DNA of 64,000 bases, taken from contig DATKML010000023.1 in the NCBI GenBank assembly GCA_035541875.1, positions 186,001 to 250,000 on the forward strand. The letters are read 5' to 3'. The notes beneath the pieces were generated by a model. It made no database searches, was not told the DNA's origin, and was given only the letters and a program-made list of their open reading frames with translations. The DNA comes from JAJPHI01 sp035541875. GTDB lineage: Bacteria > Desulfobacterota > Binatia > Binatales > Binataceae. Both the position numbers and the translations under genes were made by a program. Of the stretch, positions 25,830 to 34,307 are shown piece after piece (positions within the stretch are counted from its first letter, which is position 1; each line of letters opens with the position of its first letter).

Positions 25830-26513
25830 ATGGGCGCGTTTCATAAAATAATCGCCAACGTTAAGTCGGCGCTGGAGCGCAAGCCCGCACCGGCGCTCGC
25901 TCACGACGGCGCACACCTCGCCAGCACCCCGATTTCGAACGCGGCGCGACGCGCGGAACTCATCGCCCAATTTTCCCGCGAACTCGAACGTGTCGGCGGC
26001 AAATTTCTCGGCGACCACAGCGAGACAGCACTTAAAGATCAGGCAATCGAACTGGCGCGGCGGATCAATGCGAAGAGCGTCGTCGTAGGTGACGGCCTGA
26101 CCGTTGAGGCGAAGGCGATTCGCAAGGCGCTCAGCCACAACAAGATTACTGTGATCGAGCCGACGCGCGTGCGCGACGAAGAGCGTGCCACGCTGCGAGA
26201 ACAGATCGCGCAAAGCGATCTTGGTATCCTCGAGGCGGACTACGCGATCGCGTCGACAGGAACATTTTGCATCGTCGCCGATACGCGTCGGCCAAGCTCG
26301 ATTACGATCCTACCGCCGGTTAATTTCATCTACGTTGCGGCGGATCGGATTATGCCAACAATGGCCGAAGTGATCAGCGCCGTCGGGCCGGATAACTTCG
26401 CACGGCATCGCGTTGCGCTGGTCACCGGACCGAGCCGTACGGCCGATATCGAGAAGATGATTGTGATTGGCGTGCACGGTCCCAAGGAACTCTTCGCTGC
26501 GGTAGTCGCCTGA
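25830..26513 (+). CDS. lutC: LutC-type lactate utilization protein (LUD domain)
   Basis: 227 residues, a compact LUD-domain protein without Fe-S motifs. Recognisable parts are LGILEADYAIASTGTFCI, ILPPVNFIYVAADRIMPTMAEV and the C-terminal PSRTADIEKMIVIGVHGPKEL, all typical of LutC/YkgG. It starts two bases after lutB and ends about 16 bases before lutA, so the three are one operon for L-lactate oxidation. The catalytic role of LutC within the complex is not established. Confidence 0.93.
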   Translation: MGAFHKIIANVKSALERKPAPALAHDGAHLASTPISNAARRAELIAQFSRELERVGGKFLGDHSETALKDQAIELARRINAKSVVVGDGLTVEAKAIRKALSHNKITVIEPTRVRDEERATLREQIAQSDLGILEADYAIASTGTFCIVADTRRPSSITILPPVNFIYVAADRIMPTMAEVISAVGPDNFARHRVALVTGPSRTADIEKMIVIGVHGPKELFAAVVA

Positions 26514-26529
26514 ACCGCCTGGATAGCCG

Positions 26530-27252
26530 ATGACCGAAGTTCAGCTCTTCGCTACCTGCCTCGCCGAGAATTTCTTTCCGAACGCGGTGGAAGCATCCGT
26601 AAAGGTCTTGGAGGGACTCAAGCTGAAGGTCCGCCCACTGCGGAAGGTCTTCTGCTGCGGTCAGGCACCTTTCAACGAAGGTTTGCGCGACGATGCCTTC
26701 GATCTCGTGCGCCGTTTCCTCAAGGCCTGCGAGCCGGGAATTCCGGTGATCGTCCCCTCGGGCTCATGCGCGAGCATGGTCAAAATCTTCTACTCGGATA
26801 TGCTCGCCAACGACGAAGCTTTGCGCGAGCGCGCGGCCGCCCTGCGGCCATGGGTCTTCGAGCTCTCGCAGTTCCTTGTGAATGTGCTGAAGGTCAAATA
26901 CCTCGGCGCGCAATTCGAAAGAACGGTTGCGTACCATCCGTCGTGCCATCTGGCGCGTGAACTCGGCGTCGGCGATGAGCCTCGGCTGCTGCTGAGCAAC
27001 GTTAAGGGCATCAAGCTGGTCGATTTCAGGAATCCCGAGGAGTGCTGCGGTTTCGGCGGGATGTTCTCGGTGAAGTTTCCGCAGATATCGACCGCGATGG
27101 CCGAGGATAAGATCGTTCGCCTGCAAGAGAGTGGCGCCGACACGCTCGTTGCCAATGACTGCGGCTGCCTGATGCAGCTCGGCGGCGTACTCCATCGCAA
27201 GCAAATTAATATGGAAGTGCGTCACATCGCCGAGGTACTAGCCTCGCGCTAA
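26530..27252 (+). CDS. lutA: LutA-type Fe-S oxidoreductase subunit (CCG domains)
   Basis: 240 residues with two cysteine-rich CCG domains: KVFCCGQAPFNEG (about residues 38-50) with the earlier FATCLAENFFPNAVE, and HPSCHLAR...EECCGFGGMF (about 140-182) with NDCGCLMQL. CCG domains bind special [4Fe-4S] clusters in heterodisulfide reductase and lactate/glycolate oxidases. It closes the lutBCA operon. A lack of an obvious lactate permease gene nearby leaves the uptake route open. Confidence 0.93.
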   Translation: MTEVQLFATCLAENFFPNAVEASVKVLEGLKLKVRPLRKVFCCGQAPFNEGLRDDAFDLVRRFLKACEPGIPVIVPSGSCASMVKIFYSDMLANDEALRERAAALRPWVFELSQFLVNVLKVKYLGAQFERTVAYHPSCHLARELGVGDEPRLLLSNVKGIKLVDFRNPEECCGFGGMFSVKFPQISTAMAEDKIVRLQESGADTLVANDCGCLMQLGGVLHRKQINMEVRHIAEVLASR

Positions 27253-27301
27253 GCTCACCCGCTACCTTTTCCACGACTTCGTTTTAGGATTTCAGACACC
27301 T

Positions 27302-27874
27302 TTGTCGTTCCATCACGACCTGATCGAACTAGGCAAGATTCTGACTGTTGCGTTGGCGGTCGGCCTCGATACCTTCGCGATATCGATCGGCGTCGGTGTG
27401 GCGCAGCTGGCTCCGGGCGCGAGCCTGCGCCTCGGCTTCGCCTTTGCGTTAGCTGAAATCCTGATGCAGGTGATCGGTTATGAGCTGGGTGCTGGTGCTG
27501 GTCAGATGCTCGGACATTGGGCCGCGAGCGCCGGCTTCATCCTGCTCGGTATTATCGGGGCCCTGATGTTACGCGGGGCGCTTCAGGGAGAAGAAGAATC
27601 CGAATTCGACGCGACGACCGGGACTGGCCTGCTGATGACCGCGCTGTCGATTAGCCTCGACTCGCTCGGCGTTGGCGTGGCGCTCCCGGCGGCGGCAATC
27701 CCGCTGGTGCCGTTGCTGATCACCTTGTCGATCACGACGACCATCTTCACGCTCGTGGGACTCGCCTTCGGCGCGGTACTCGGCGAACGCTACGAGCGAC
27801 GCGCCGAAGCGATTGCCGGGGTGATGCTTATCCTGCTGGCGATCGCCTTCGGGATCGAACAGACGCTCTATTGA
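27302..27874 (+). CDS. mntP: Manganese efflux pump MntP-like
   Basis: 190 residues with six hydrophobic helices. Two internally repeated motifs, LDTFAISIGVGV (helix 1) and LDSLGVGVALPAAAIP (helix 4), carry the aspartates of MntP/YebN. It exports Mn(2+). The start is TTG 27302 with AGGAT 11 bases upstream; no ATG lies before the first helix. Only 49 bases separate it from lutA, and the manganese riboswitch often found before mntP is not present in that gap, so it may be read through from the lut operon. Confidence 0.88.
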   Translation: MSFHHDLIELGKILTVALAVGLDTFAISIGVGVAQLAPGASLRLGFAFALAEILMQVIGYELGAGAGQMLGHWAASAGFILLGIIGALMLRGALQGEEESEFDATTGTGLLMTALSISLDSLGVGVALPAAAIPLVPLLITLSITTTIFTLVGLAFGAVLGERYERRAEAIAGVMLILLAIAFGIEQTLY

Positions 27875-28218
27875 GCGCTCCAGCGCGAGGCGACGATCGT
27901 GCTGGCAATCTTGTCGACACGCTCGTCCAGGCGTGAAAGCAGGGCCTCGAGCTCCGCAAACTTCCCGTTAGGCTGTTCTTCTGAGCGCGACGATCCGTTG
28001 CCGTTCGACGTATGAGTAGCCTGGGCAGTCTGGGCAGCTTGCGCTGCTTGGACAGCCTGAGCAGCCTGCGCTGCCGCTTGCTCAGCTAGCCACTGAGTGT
28101 GACCAAACTGACGCGCTTGCTCGTCCAGCAGACCGACGCGTCCCACCAACTCCTCGATCCGTTCCTCGACTGCGGTCAATCGCGCATCCAAGTCCTTGGT
28201 CAAAACCCTAACGGCCAT
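27868..28218 (-). CDS. Ala-rich coiled-coil protein next to PHA synthase
   Basis: 116 residues, unrecognised. Residues about 8-35 form a leucine/valine heptad pattern (DLDARLTAVEERIEELVGRV), about 48-72 are a run of AAQ/AQ units (27940-28100 on the plus strand), then a Ser/Asn/Gly linker and a second amphipathic helix (ELEALLSRLDERVDKIAST). No signal or membrane segment. It follows phaC on the minus strand by about 210 bases with a hairpin between. Many phasins and PHA-granule proteins are short, helical and Ala-rich, so a granule-associated role is possible. It overlaps the stop of mntP by seven bases on the opposite strand. Confidence 0.6.
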   Translation of the reverse strand: MAVRVLTKDLDARLTAVEERIEELVGRVGLLDEQARQFGHTQWLAEQAAAQAAQAVQAAQAAQTAQATHTSNGNGSSRSEEQPNGKFAELEALLSRLDERVDKIASTIVASRWSAQ

Positions 28219-28250
28219 TTTCCTCCCCTTTTATACCGCAAAGCACAGCC

Positions 28251-28265
28251 GTCTCTTAATGAGAC
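28251..28265. promoter_or_regulatory. Inverted repeat upstream of the coiled-coil gene
   Basis: GTCTC-TTAAT-GAGAC lies about 32 bases before the start of the minus-strand coiled-coil gene, upstream of a GGTATAAAA stretch and a GGGGAGG ribosome-binding site. Position near the -35 region suggests an operator; nothing identifies the factor. Confidence 0.25.
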
Positions 28266-28366
28266 AACTCCTTCCAAAACATGCCTAACAAAGGGGTTTC
28301 GCTGTAGCAATAAATTTTCTTCTTAATGCTTCTAACGAATGATTAATATCGATTTATAACGACAAA

Positions 28367-28394
28367 GCGGAAGCCGATCTAATCCGGCTTCCGC
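28367..28394 (-). terminator. Hairpin after phaC, weak terminator
   Basis: Perfect 10-base arms GCGGAAGCCG and CGGCTTCCGC with an 8-base loop lie 37 bases after the phaC stop on the minus strand, followed in that direction by TTTGTCGTT. The T tract is poor, so termination may be partial and read-through to the coiled-coil gene is possible. Confidence 0.5.
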
Positions 28395-28430
28395 CTGTTC
28401 ATCCTTCGCCTTGCTAGGTTTTGATAACTC

Positions 28431-30146
28431 CTACGGCAGCTGATGCACGTACGTACCGGGGGCCGCCATGATCGGTTGATAATCGTCACTGCCGAGAGTG
28501 ACCGGTGGCGCCGTCCATTCACCCGATCGACGATGCAGCCACTCGAGCCAGTTATCCCACCAACTGCCCTTATGCTCGGTCGCACCGTCCATCCACGCCT
28601 CCGGATCGGCCGTAAGGCTGTGATTCGTAAAGTACTTGGCCTTGAAATTCGTGGGCGGGCATACGAGGGTCTGCACGTGGCCGCTGGAGTTCAGCACGAA
28701 CTCCGTCGATCCTCCGAACAAGCGGGCCGCACGATAACATGCGCGCCATGAGCAGATGTGGTCGGTCATGCCGCCGACGATATACATGTCGTTCTTCACG
28801 CTGCCCAGGTTGATAGGCGTACCGAGAATCTCGATTTGATCGCGGCCCACCAGCGGGTTTCGCAACAACAGATCGAGAAAACCTTCATGCAGCTTCGCCG
28901 GCAGGTTCGTCGAATCAGCGTTCCAATACAGAATATCGAAAGGCGCCGGCGACTTGCCCATCAGGTAGTTGTTAACCCAGTAGCTCCATACGAGGTCGTT
29001 GGGCCGTAGCCAAGCGAAGAGTCGCGACATCGTGTCCGCATCGAGAACCCCCTTGGCCCGGGATCGCGCGCTGGCCGCGCGCACCGTCTCTTCGGTGGCG
29101 AACATCCCCGTCATCGACTGATCGCCCGAATCGAGCATCGTGACCAGCAGCGTCGCTGAGTTGATCCGCTTGTCTCCGCTCGCCGCCAGATGACCCAGCA
29201 ACAGCGTCGAGGTCATCCCACCCGAGCAAACCGCCAGCAGGTTGATATCGGGACTCCCGGTGATTGCGGTAATAACTGCGATTACCTCTTTGATTGCCGC
29301 AACGTATTCATCCAGGCCGCGATCGCGGAATTCCGGCCCGCAGTTTCTCCAGCTGATCGTGAAGAACTGAATCCCCTGCCCGACTGCATATTCGATAAGG
29401 CTGCGCTTGGGCGCCAAATCCATCACGTAGTATTTGTTGATTTGCGGCGGGACCAGTAGCACCGGTCGGGTACGCACCTGACGCGTAACCGGTGAGTATT
29501 GGATTACCTCGCACAGCTCATTGCGAAACACTACCGACCCGGGCGTTGTCGCGATCGTCTTCCCGACCTTGAAAGGACGCTTGTCGACCATCGAGGGCAT
29601 CCCTTTGTTATTCATCAGGTCGTCGACGAAATTCGTCAGACCGTTAACGAGGCTGTTTCCGGCCGTCTCGAAGACGCGCTTCAGCGCAGCCGGATTACCA
29701 ATCAATGTGTTGGTTGGTGCGAGAGCCTCGGTAAGAAGCGTCATCGCAAAGCGATGCTGCGCCGGGATTTTCCAATTGTTGCCGCCGTTTTCCTTTTCAT
29801 GGACCAGACTGAGTGCGGCCTCACGGCAAGCCAGATAGCCTTGCATCAACCCTCGATAAGCCGGGTTGTCTTTCCACGTCGGATCCTCGAAGCGTTTGTC
29901 ACCGTTCTCCGGTTCGATCGTGGACTCGCCGGTCGCTACCTTGAAAAGCTCGCCGACCAATTTGCCCGCCGCCGAAAAGAGTCGTGACGGCTGTCGCGCG
30001 ATACTGCCAAACAAATCGACATAGGTATTCGCGATATCGTTGATATCGAGTTCTACAAACGGATTGGCGCCGAGTATCGAGTTGATTGCAGGCGATGCTT
30101 CCTCGGCTGCGAACTGATCGAAATCCTTCCGTGCCAGATTGTCCAT
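28431..30146 (-). CDS. phaC: Poly(3-hydroxyalkanoate) synthase (class I/II type)
   Basis: 571 residues. It polymerises hydroxyacyl-CoA into polyhydroxyalkanoate on granules. The catalytic triad is visible: nucleophile Cys307 in LLAVCSGGMT, the acid in GGMTDHICSW and His in NSSGHVQTL. The lipase-like box reads A-V-C-S-G-G, so its first glycine is Ala. The surrounding LLAVCSGGM and GGMTDHICSWRACYRAARLFGG are closer to the class II (Pseudomonas PhaC1/C2) pattern than to the class I GYCVGG. No PhaE-type partner or phaA/phaB is adjacent. Start ATG 30146 has AGGTAGG upstream. Neighbour: an Ala-rich coiled-coil protein. Confidence 0.93.
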   Translation of the reverse strand: MDNLARKDFDQFAAEEASPAINSILGANPFVELDINDIANTYVDLFGSIARQPSRLFSAAGKLVGELFKVATGESTIEPENGDKRFEDPTWKDNPAYRGLMQGYLACREAALSLVHEKENGGNNWKIPAQHRFAMTLLTEALAPTNTLIGNPAALKRVFETAGNSLVNGLTNFVDDLMNNKGMPSMVDKRPFKVGKTIATTPGSVVFRNELCEVIQYSPVTRQVRTRPVLLVPPQINKYYVMDLAPKRSLIEYAVGQGIQFFTISWRNCGPEFRDRGLDEYVAAIKEVIAVITAITGSPDINLLAVCSGGMTSTLLLGHLAASGDKRINSATLLVTMLDSGDQSMTGMFATEETVRAASARSRAKGVLDADTMSRLFAWLRPNDLVWSYWVNNYLMGKSPAPFDILYWNADSTNLPAKLHEGFLDLLLRNPLVGRDQIEILGTPINLGSVKNDMYIVGGMTDHICSWRACYRAARLFGGSTEFVLNSSGHVQTLVCPPTNFKAKYFTNHSLTADPEAWMDGATEHKGSWWDNWLEWLHRRSGEWTAPPVTLGSDDYQPIMAAPGTYVHQLP

Positions 30147-30414
30147 TTGCCTACCTGTTTTGCGTTAGCTGTGATGTACCCTTATGGGTAGCAGACGTGT
30201 CTGAAATGGCGCGATACCCCTCCGTTGGAATTGGGTTAAATTTTAGTCACCAATACGACTTTGTGTACTGTTCCATCAAGGGTAGGTGCGCATTTGGTCA
30301 CACCCGTGACACGGCGCTGAATCCCTCGGCTAAGCCTCGAAAAGGAATCCAGCGACGAACCACACCCGATGCTCCACGCGGTGCGGGTTGCTACGATAGA
30401 CGAGGATATTCGTC

Positions 30415-31071
30415 ATGGCCGATAAGAATCTGCTTTTCGAACTGGCCCGTTTCGTTGAGCGCATCAGCGCGATCGCTCGCACCGGTCTCGCCTTTCAATC
30501 GAGCGGTTTCGACGCCGAACGCTACGAGGAACTGCTGCGTGAGGCGGCGCGGATGCGCTCGGCGCTCGAAGCGGCCGATGAACAGGAACACGCTGCTATA
30601 TATCAGCAATGGCGCGAGATGGTCGCGCCCGGTTACGACGGTTACGTGACGGTGGGCGTCGGGTGCGGCGCGATCGTCTTTAACGATCGCGATGAGGTCC
30701 TGATGATCAAGCGGCCGAGCGGGCGATGGTGGTATCCGACGGGCTTTTGCGACGTGGGCGTATCGCCTGCGGAAAACGTCGCCAAGGAAGTGCTCGAAGA
30801 GACGGGACTAATCGCCACTCCGATCCGGCTAATCGGCGTAACCGACAGCCTGAAACTGGGCTCGCCGATGCGCCATATCTACTCGATGCTCTTCTATTGC
30901 CGGCTCGACGGCGGCGAGATTAAACCGCATCCGCTGGAGGCGCTGGACGTGGCCTTTTTCCCGCTCGATCGCATCCCCGAGGATTTGCACGGGATCAGCC
31001 GCAAATGGATCGGACTCGCCCGCGAATTCCACTTTGAAGGGCGGAGCGAACCTTACTTCGATCCGCTGTAG
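30415..31071 (+). CDS. NUDIX hydrolase with N-terminal NUDIX_N domain
   Basis: 218 residues. The first about 70 are helical (LLFELARFVERISAIARTGLAF), the NUDIX_N module that precedes a catalytic domain in hydrolases of this subgroup. The NUDIX box is GFCDVGVSPAE...KEVLEETGL, in which Val and Lys stand where the general consensus has Glu and Arg; this variant is normal for the subgroup. These enzymes cleave nucleoside-diphosphate-linked compounds; the substrate is unknown. It is divergent from phaC across a 268-base intergenic region, in which I see only a short GTCAC-ACCC-GTGAC repeat at 30297-30310 and no gene. Confidence 0.9.
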   Translation: MADKNLLFELARFVERISAIARTGLAFQSSGFDAERYEELLREAARMRSALEAADEQEHAAIYQQWREMVAPGYDGYVTVGVGCGAIVFNDRDEVLMIKRPSGRWWYPTGFCDVGVSPAENVAKEVLEETGLIATPIRLIGVTDSLKLGSPMRHIYSMLFYCRLDGGEIKPHPLEALDVAFFPLDRIPEDLHGISRKWIGLAREFHFEGRSEPYFDPL

Positions 31072-31085
31072 CCGGATTTCTCGCT

Positions 31086-31871
31086 CTAACTTATCGTTGC
31101 GTTGCGTGCGACGCGCGCTGCCATGAAGTACATCGCGATCGCGAAAATCGTCGCCACGCCGAACGAGAGGGCAAAACTGGGCAGCCCGCCCAGCTCGCTC
31201 GCCTGACCCGCGTAGAGCGCCTCGCGGAGCGCTGCGACACCATAGGTCAGTGGATTCAGCTTCATCGCGATTTCAAGCGCTATCGGTGCACCCGCTACTG
31301 GCCAGAAAGCTCCTGAAAGCAGCCAAATCGGGATCAAAATCAGATTCATGATCGCGTGAAAGCCCTGCGTCGATTCAATCCGCCACGCAATTAGCAAACC
31401 GATGCAAGTGAGCGCGAAGGCGATCACCGCCATCATCGCGGCGGCGATCAAGACAGCGCCGAGAGAAAGATGAATCCCCGCGAAAGGTGCCAGTACGAGA
31501 AAGACGCAACTCGGCACCCAGGCGAGTGTCGTCGCGCCCAGCGCCTGCCCCATCACGATCGCGGATCGCGAGATCGGTGAAACGAGAACACCCTGCAAGA
31601 ATCCTTCGCGCTTGTCTTCGACCGTCGAAATCGTCGCGAAGATCGCGGTGAACAGCAGTACGAGAACGATAAATCCGGGATAAAGATACTCGAAGTAGTT
31701 CATCCCTTCGGGCATGCCGGCTGGTCGGAACGATGCGGTCAGACCGGCGCCGAGCAACAACCAAAAGACCAGTGGCTGCAGGAACGATCCGATCACGCGG
31801 CTGCGCTGCCGACTAAAACGGGTAATCTCGCGTAGCCACAGCGTGCCCGCTCCGAGCGTGTTCGCACTCAC
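31086..31871 (-). CDS. ABC-2-type transporter permease
   Basis: 261 residues with six hydrophobic helices and no ATP-binding motif. YLYPGFIVLVLLFTAIF, SISRSAIVMGQALGATTLAW and GAFWPVAGAPIALEIAMKLNPLTY are typical of the ABC-2/NodJ family that exports drugs, lipids or polysaccharides. Its start overlaps the stop of the ATPase gene by four bases, so they form one exporter. The family often also includes a second copy or homodimeric permease, so the complex is probably two permeases and two ATPases. The cargo is unknown. Confidence 0.92.
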   Translation of the reverse strand: MSANTLGAGTLWLREITRFSRQRSRVIGSFLQPLVFWLLLGAGLTASFRPAGMPEGMNYFEYLYPGFIVLVLLFTAIFATISTVEDKREGFLQGVLVSPISRSAIVMGQALGATTLAWVPSCVFLVLAPFAGIHLSLGAVLIAAAMMAVIAFALTCIGLLIAWRIESTQGFHAIMNLILIPIWLLSGAFWPVAGAPIALEIAMKLNPLTYGVAALREALYAGQASELGGLPSFALSFGVATIFAIAMYFMAARVARNATIS

Positions 31872-32866
31872 TTGCCTTCCTCCGGCGCGCTCCAGACGAA
31901 CTTCCGCCCGGTCAGATTAACGAAGACGTCTTCAAGGGTTGGCTTGCCGAACGTCACCGATTCGATCTCAGGGCCAAACGCCTCGACCACGTCGCGCACA
32001 AACTCGTGCCCACGCTCTCGCTCAACCCGCAAGGTACCATCGACAAGCGTCGCCTTTACCTGCATCCGTTCTTCGATCTTCTGCCGCAACTGCTCGGCCG
32101 CCAGCGTCTGGATTACCACCACATCGCCGCCGACGCTCGACTTCAGTTCGCTGGGCGGCGCGACTGCGACCAGCTTTCCCTGATCGAGAATCGCTATCCG
32201 ATGGCACCGCTCGGCCTCTTCCATGTGATGAGTCGTCAGGACGATCGTGAGTCCGTCCCGTTCGCGCAGATCAGCCAGATAATTCAGAAAATCCCGCCGT
32301 GCTGCTGGATCGAGTCCGGTGCTGGGCTCGTCGAGAATCAACAGGCGCGGGCCATGCAGCAGCGCCTTCGCGAGTTCGACCCGCCGCCGGAGACCCCCTG
32401 AGAGCGTTTCAACCAGGTCACCCGATCGCGGTGTCAGCCCGACACGATCGAGCATCGCAGCAATCCGCTCGCGCAACGTCGCACCACTCATCCCATAGAG
32501 GCGTCCGTGATGCGCAAGGTTCTCGGCGACCGTTAGCTTGCCGTCGACACTCGGATGCTGAAACACAACTCCCAGCGCCGGCCGGAGTTCGGCCGTGCCG
32601 TTCCGCAAATCCATACCGAGAATCCGGGCATCACCACTCTGCAGTGGCACCAGCGTCGAGAGCAGCTTGAAGAGCGTCGTTTTGCCGCCGCCGTTAGGGC
32701 CGAGCAATCCGAACATCTCGCGCTCGGCGATTGTCAGGCTGATCCCATCCAGGGCGCGCCGCTCTCCATAGTTGAAACTGATGCCGTCGAGGTCGATCGC
32801 GGGACCGCTGCGATGTACTTCGAGCGCAATCGCACCGGCCGCGCTAACTTGCGTGCTTTGACTCAT
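31868..32866 (-). CDS. ABC transporter ATP-binding protein (CcmA/DrrA type)
   Basis: 332 residues. Walker A GPNGGGKTT (about residues 53-61), the signature LSGGLRRRVELAKAL, Walker B LLILDEPSTGLDP and the H-loop TTHHMEE are all present, with a C-terminal extension of about 100 residues (to GRKFVWSAPEE) as in DrrA-type exporters. It powers the adjacent permease, which starts within the last four bases of this gene. The exported substrate cannot be told. Confidence 0.94.
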   Translation of the reverse strand: MSQSTQVSAAGAIALEVHRSGPAIDLDGISFNYGERRALDGISLTIAEREMFGLLGPNGGGKTTLFKLLSTLVPLQSGDARILGMDLRNGTAELRPALGVVFQHPSVDGKLTVAENLAHHGRLYGMSGATLRERIAAMLDRVGLTPRSGDLVETLSGGLRRRVELAKALLHGPRLLILDEPSTGLDPAARRDFLNYLADLRERDGLTIVLTTHHMEEAERCHRIAILDQGKLVAVAPPSELKSSVGGDVVVIQTLAAEQLRQKIEERMQVKATLVDGTLRVERERGHEFVRDVVEAFGPEIESVTFGKPTLEDVFVNLTGRKFVWSAPEEGK

Positions 32867-32881
32867 GAATGGATATGGATG

Positions 32882-33289
32882 TTACTTCGAGTCGGCTTTC
32901 TTAACGAAGTTGAGTGACGCCGAATTCATGCAATAACGCAGACCGGTCGGCCGCGGACCATCCTCGAACACGTGGCCGAGATGAGCGCCGCATCGCGAGC
33001 AGGTCACTTCAGTCCGCCGCATCCCATAGCTGAAGTCCGGCGTATTCTCGACCTTCGCTTCCTCGATAGGTGCATAGAAGCTCGGCCAACCACACCCGGA
33101 ATCATACTTGGTATCGGACGTGAACAGCTCGTTGCCACAGCATACGCAGAGGTACTTGCCGTCCTGATGCATGTCCCAATATTTACCGGTAAAGGGGCGC
33201 TCAGTACCCTTTTGGCGAGTCACTTCGTACTGTTCAGGCGTCAGCATCTGACGCCATTCTTCTTCGGTCTTATGAATCTTATCGGCCAT
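32882..33289 (-). CDS. msrB: Peptide-methionine (R)-S-oxide reductase
   Basis: 135 residues. Two zinc knuckles, CVCCGNELF and CSRCGAHLGHVF, and the active-site segment GLRYCMNSASLNF with the catalytic Cys. MsrB reduces methionine-R-sulfoxide in proteins. It has no signal peptide, so it acts in the cytosol. It is followed by the ABC ATPase gene after about 15 bases and lies about 18 bases after the Dyp-type peroxidase gene, so peroxidase, msrB and the ABC exporter may be co-transcribed. Confidence 0.95.
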   Translation of the reverse strand: MADKIHKTEEEWRQMLTPEQYEVTRQKGTERPFTGKYWDMHQDGKYLCVCCGNELFTSDTKYDSGCGWPSFYAPIEEAKVENTPDFSYGMRRTEVTCSRCGAHLGHVFEDGPRPTGLRYCMNSASLNFVKKADSK

Positions 33290-33307
33290 GGTAGGAATCC
33301 TTTCGTA

Positions 33308-34237
33308 TCATGCCGCCAAAGACTTGAGGACTTCCAATGATGGCACGAAAAAGTTGGTCCCGGACACTGCTGAAGTGAATTCCATCAGGCGGTCATGCAG
33401 CCCGTCGCCTGAGGTTCCGAACATGCGGCTCAACAGTCGCTCCGGGATATCGAGATCTTTGGCGTAAGCGATAAAGAAAAGCCCCGCCTCGGAAACAGTT
33501 CCGTAGGGGAAACTATGACGCACGATCTTCAACTCGACGCCATTTTCCTCAATCGTCGCGCGAGTGATATGCGCTGTCGGCGGTTTCTCTGCGGCGGGCA
33601 GGTCTTCACTATCGGCCTTACGGCGGCCGACGGCTTTCTCCTGATCGACAACACTGAGACCGCTCCACTTCGCGAGGTCGTGGACGTAGCGCTGCGTGAA
33701 GGCATAGCTGCCGCCTGCAAATTCCGGATCGTCGTCGCCAATTAGCGCCGCGGCGCTGCGTTCATCGTCGCCCTTCGGATTCTCTGTGCCGTCGATAAAG
33801 CCAGTCAGGTCGCGCCCGTCGAGATAGCGGAAGCCGTGGACTTCCTGCACGACCTCGACCGCGTCGCCCAGTTCGCGACGAAGCCTCATCGCGAGTTCGA
33901 AATTGATATCGTGCCGCCTGGAAATGATATGAACGAGCAGATCGCCATCGGTTGCAGGCGCGCTGAGACCTTTGGAGTTGATCGCCTTGAACGGATGGAG
34001 CCCACGCGGACGCCGGCTCGGCGATAGCATATCCCACAGGCTCGCACCAATACCTAAGGCCGAAACCAACATGGCTTCGGGCGCTTTGGTGGCAATCTCG
34101 GCAGTCAGATGCGGTGACTGCGCGCAGACTTTCGCGACCGTTCGCAACGTCGTCGCGCCGCTGTCTCGCACTTTCAGAATCAGAAAGAGCGCATTTTCGT
34201 GGGGTTCTGGAATGATGGCACTTTGCGGATGGGGCAT
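33308..34237 (-). CDS. Dyp-type heme peroxidase
   Basis: 309 residues from ATG 34237, which has a GGGAGA ribosome-binding site seven bases upstream. The family motif GFIDGTENPKG (GXXDG) is present, the proximal heme histidine is in TAHITRATIEENG, and the distal and C-terminal segments LKIVRHSFPYGTVSEAGLFFIAYAK and FGTSGDGLHDRLMEF match YfeX/DypB-type enzymes. They use peroxide to oxidise phenols and dyes; some load into encapsulins, but no encapsulin gene is seen. The longer frame reaching 34744 runs through the glycogen phosphorylase gene and is not coding there. It is followed by msrB after 18 bases, which fits oxidative-stress defence. Confidence 0.92.
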   Translation of the reverse strand: MPHPQSAIIPEPHENALFLILKVRDSGATTLRTVAKVCAQSPHLTAEIATKAPEAMLVSALGIGASLWDMLSPSRRPRGLHPFKAINSKGLSAPATDGDLLVHIISRRHDINFELAMRLRRELGDAVEVVQEVHGFRYLDGRDLTGFIDGTENPKGDDERSAAALIGDDDPEFAGGSYAFTQRYVHDLAKWSGLSVVDQEKAVGRRKADSEDLPAAEKPPTAHITRATIEENGVELKIVRHSFPYGTVSEAGLFFIAYAKDLDIPERLLSRMFGTSGDGLHDRLMEFTSAVSGTNFFVPSLEVLKSLAA

Positions 34238-34307
34238 GGAAATCTCCCGCCCAAAATAGTGCCATCCGTAACTGCCGCGTGCCAGAGCCTCGACCGATCG
34301 TACTGAC

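Noticed and set aside
28000..28100. Repetitive GCTGCxCAG-like DNA
   Set aside because: It encodes the AAQ repeats of the coiled-coil protein; it is not a CRISPR array or an independent repeat element.
30780..30830. Apparent loss of NUDIX box residues (Val and Lys in place of Glu and Arg)
   Set aside because: This variant is normal for the NUDIX_N subgroup, so it is not a sign of inactivity.
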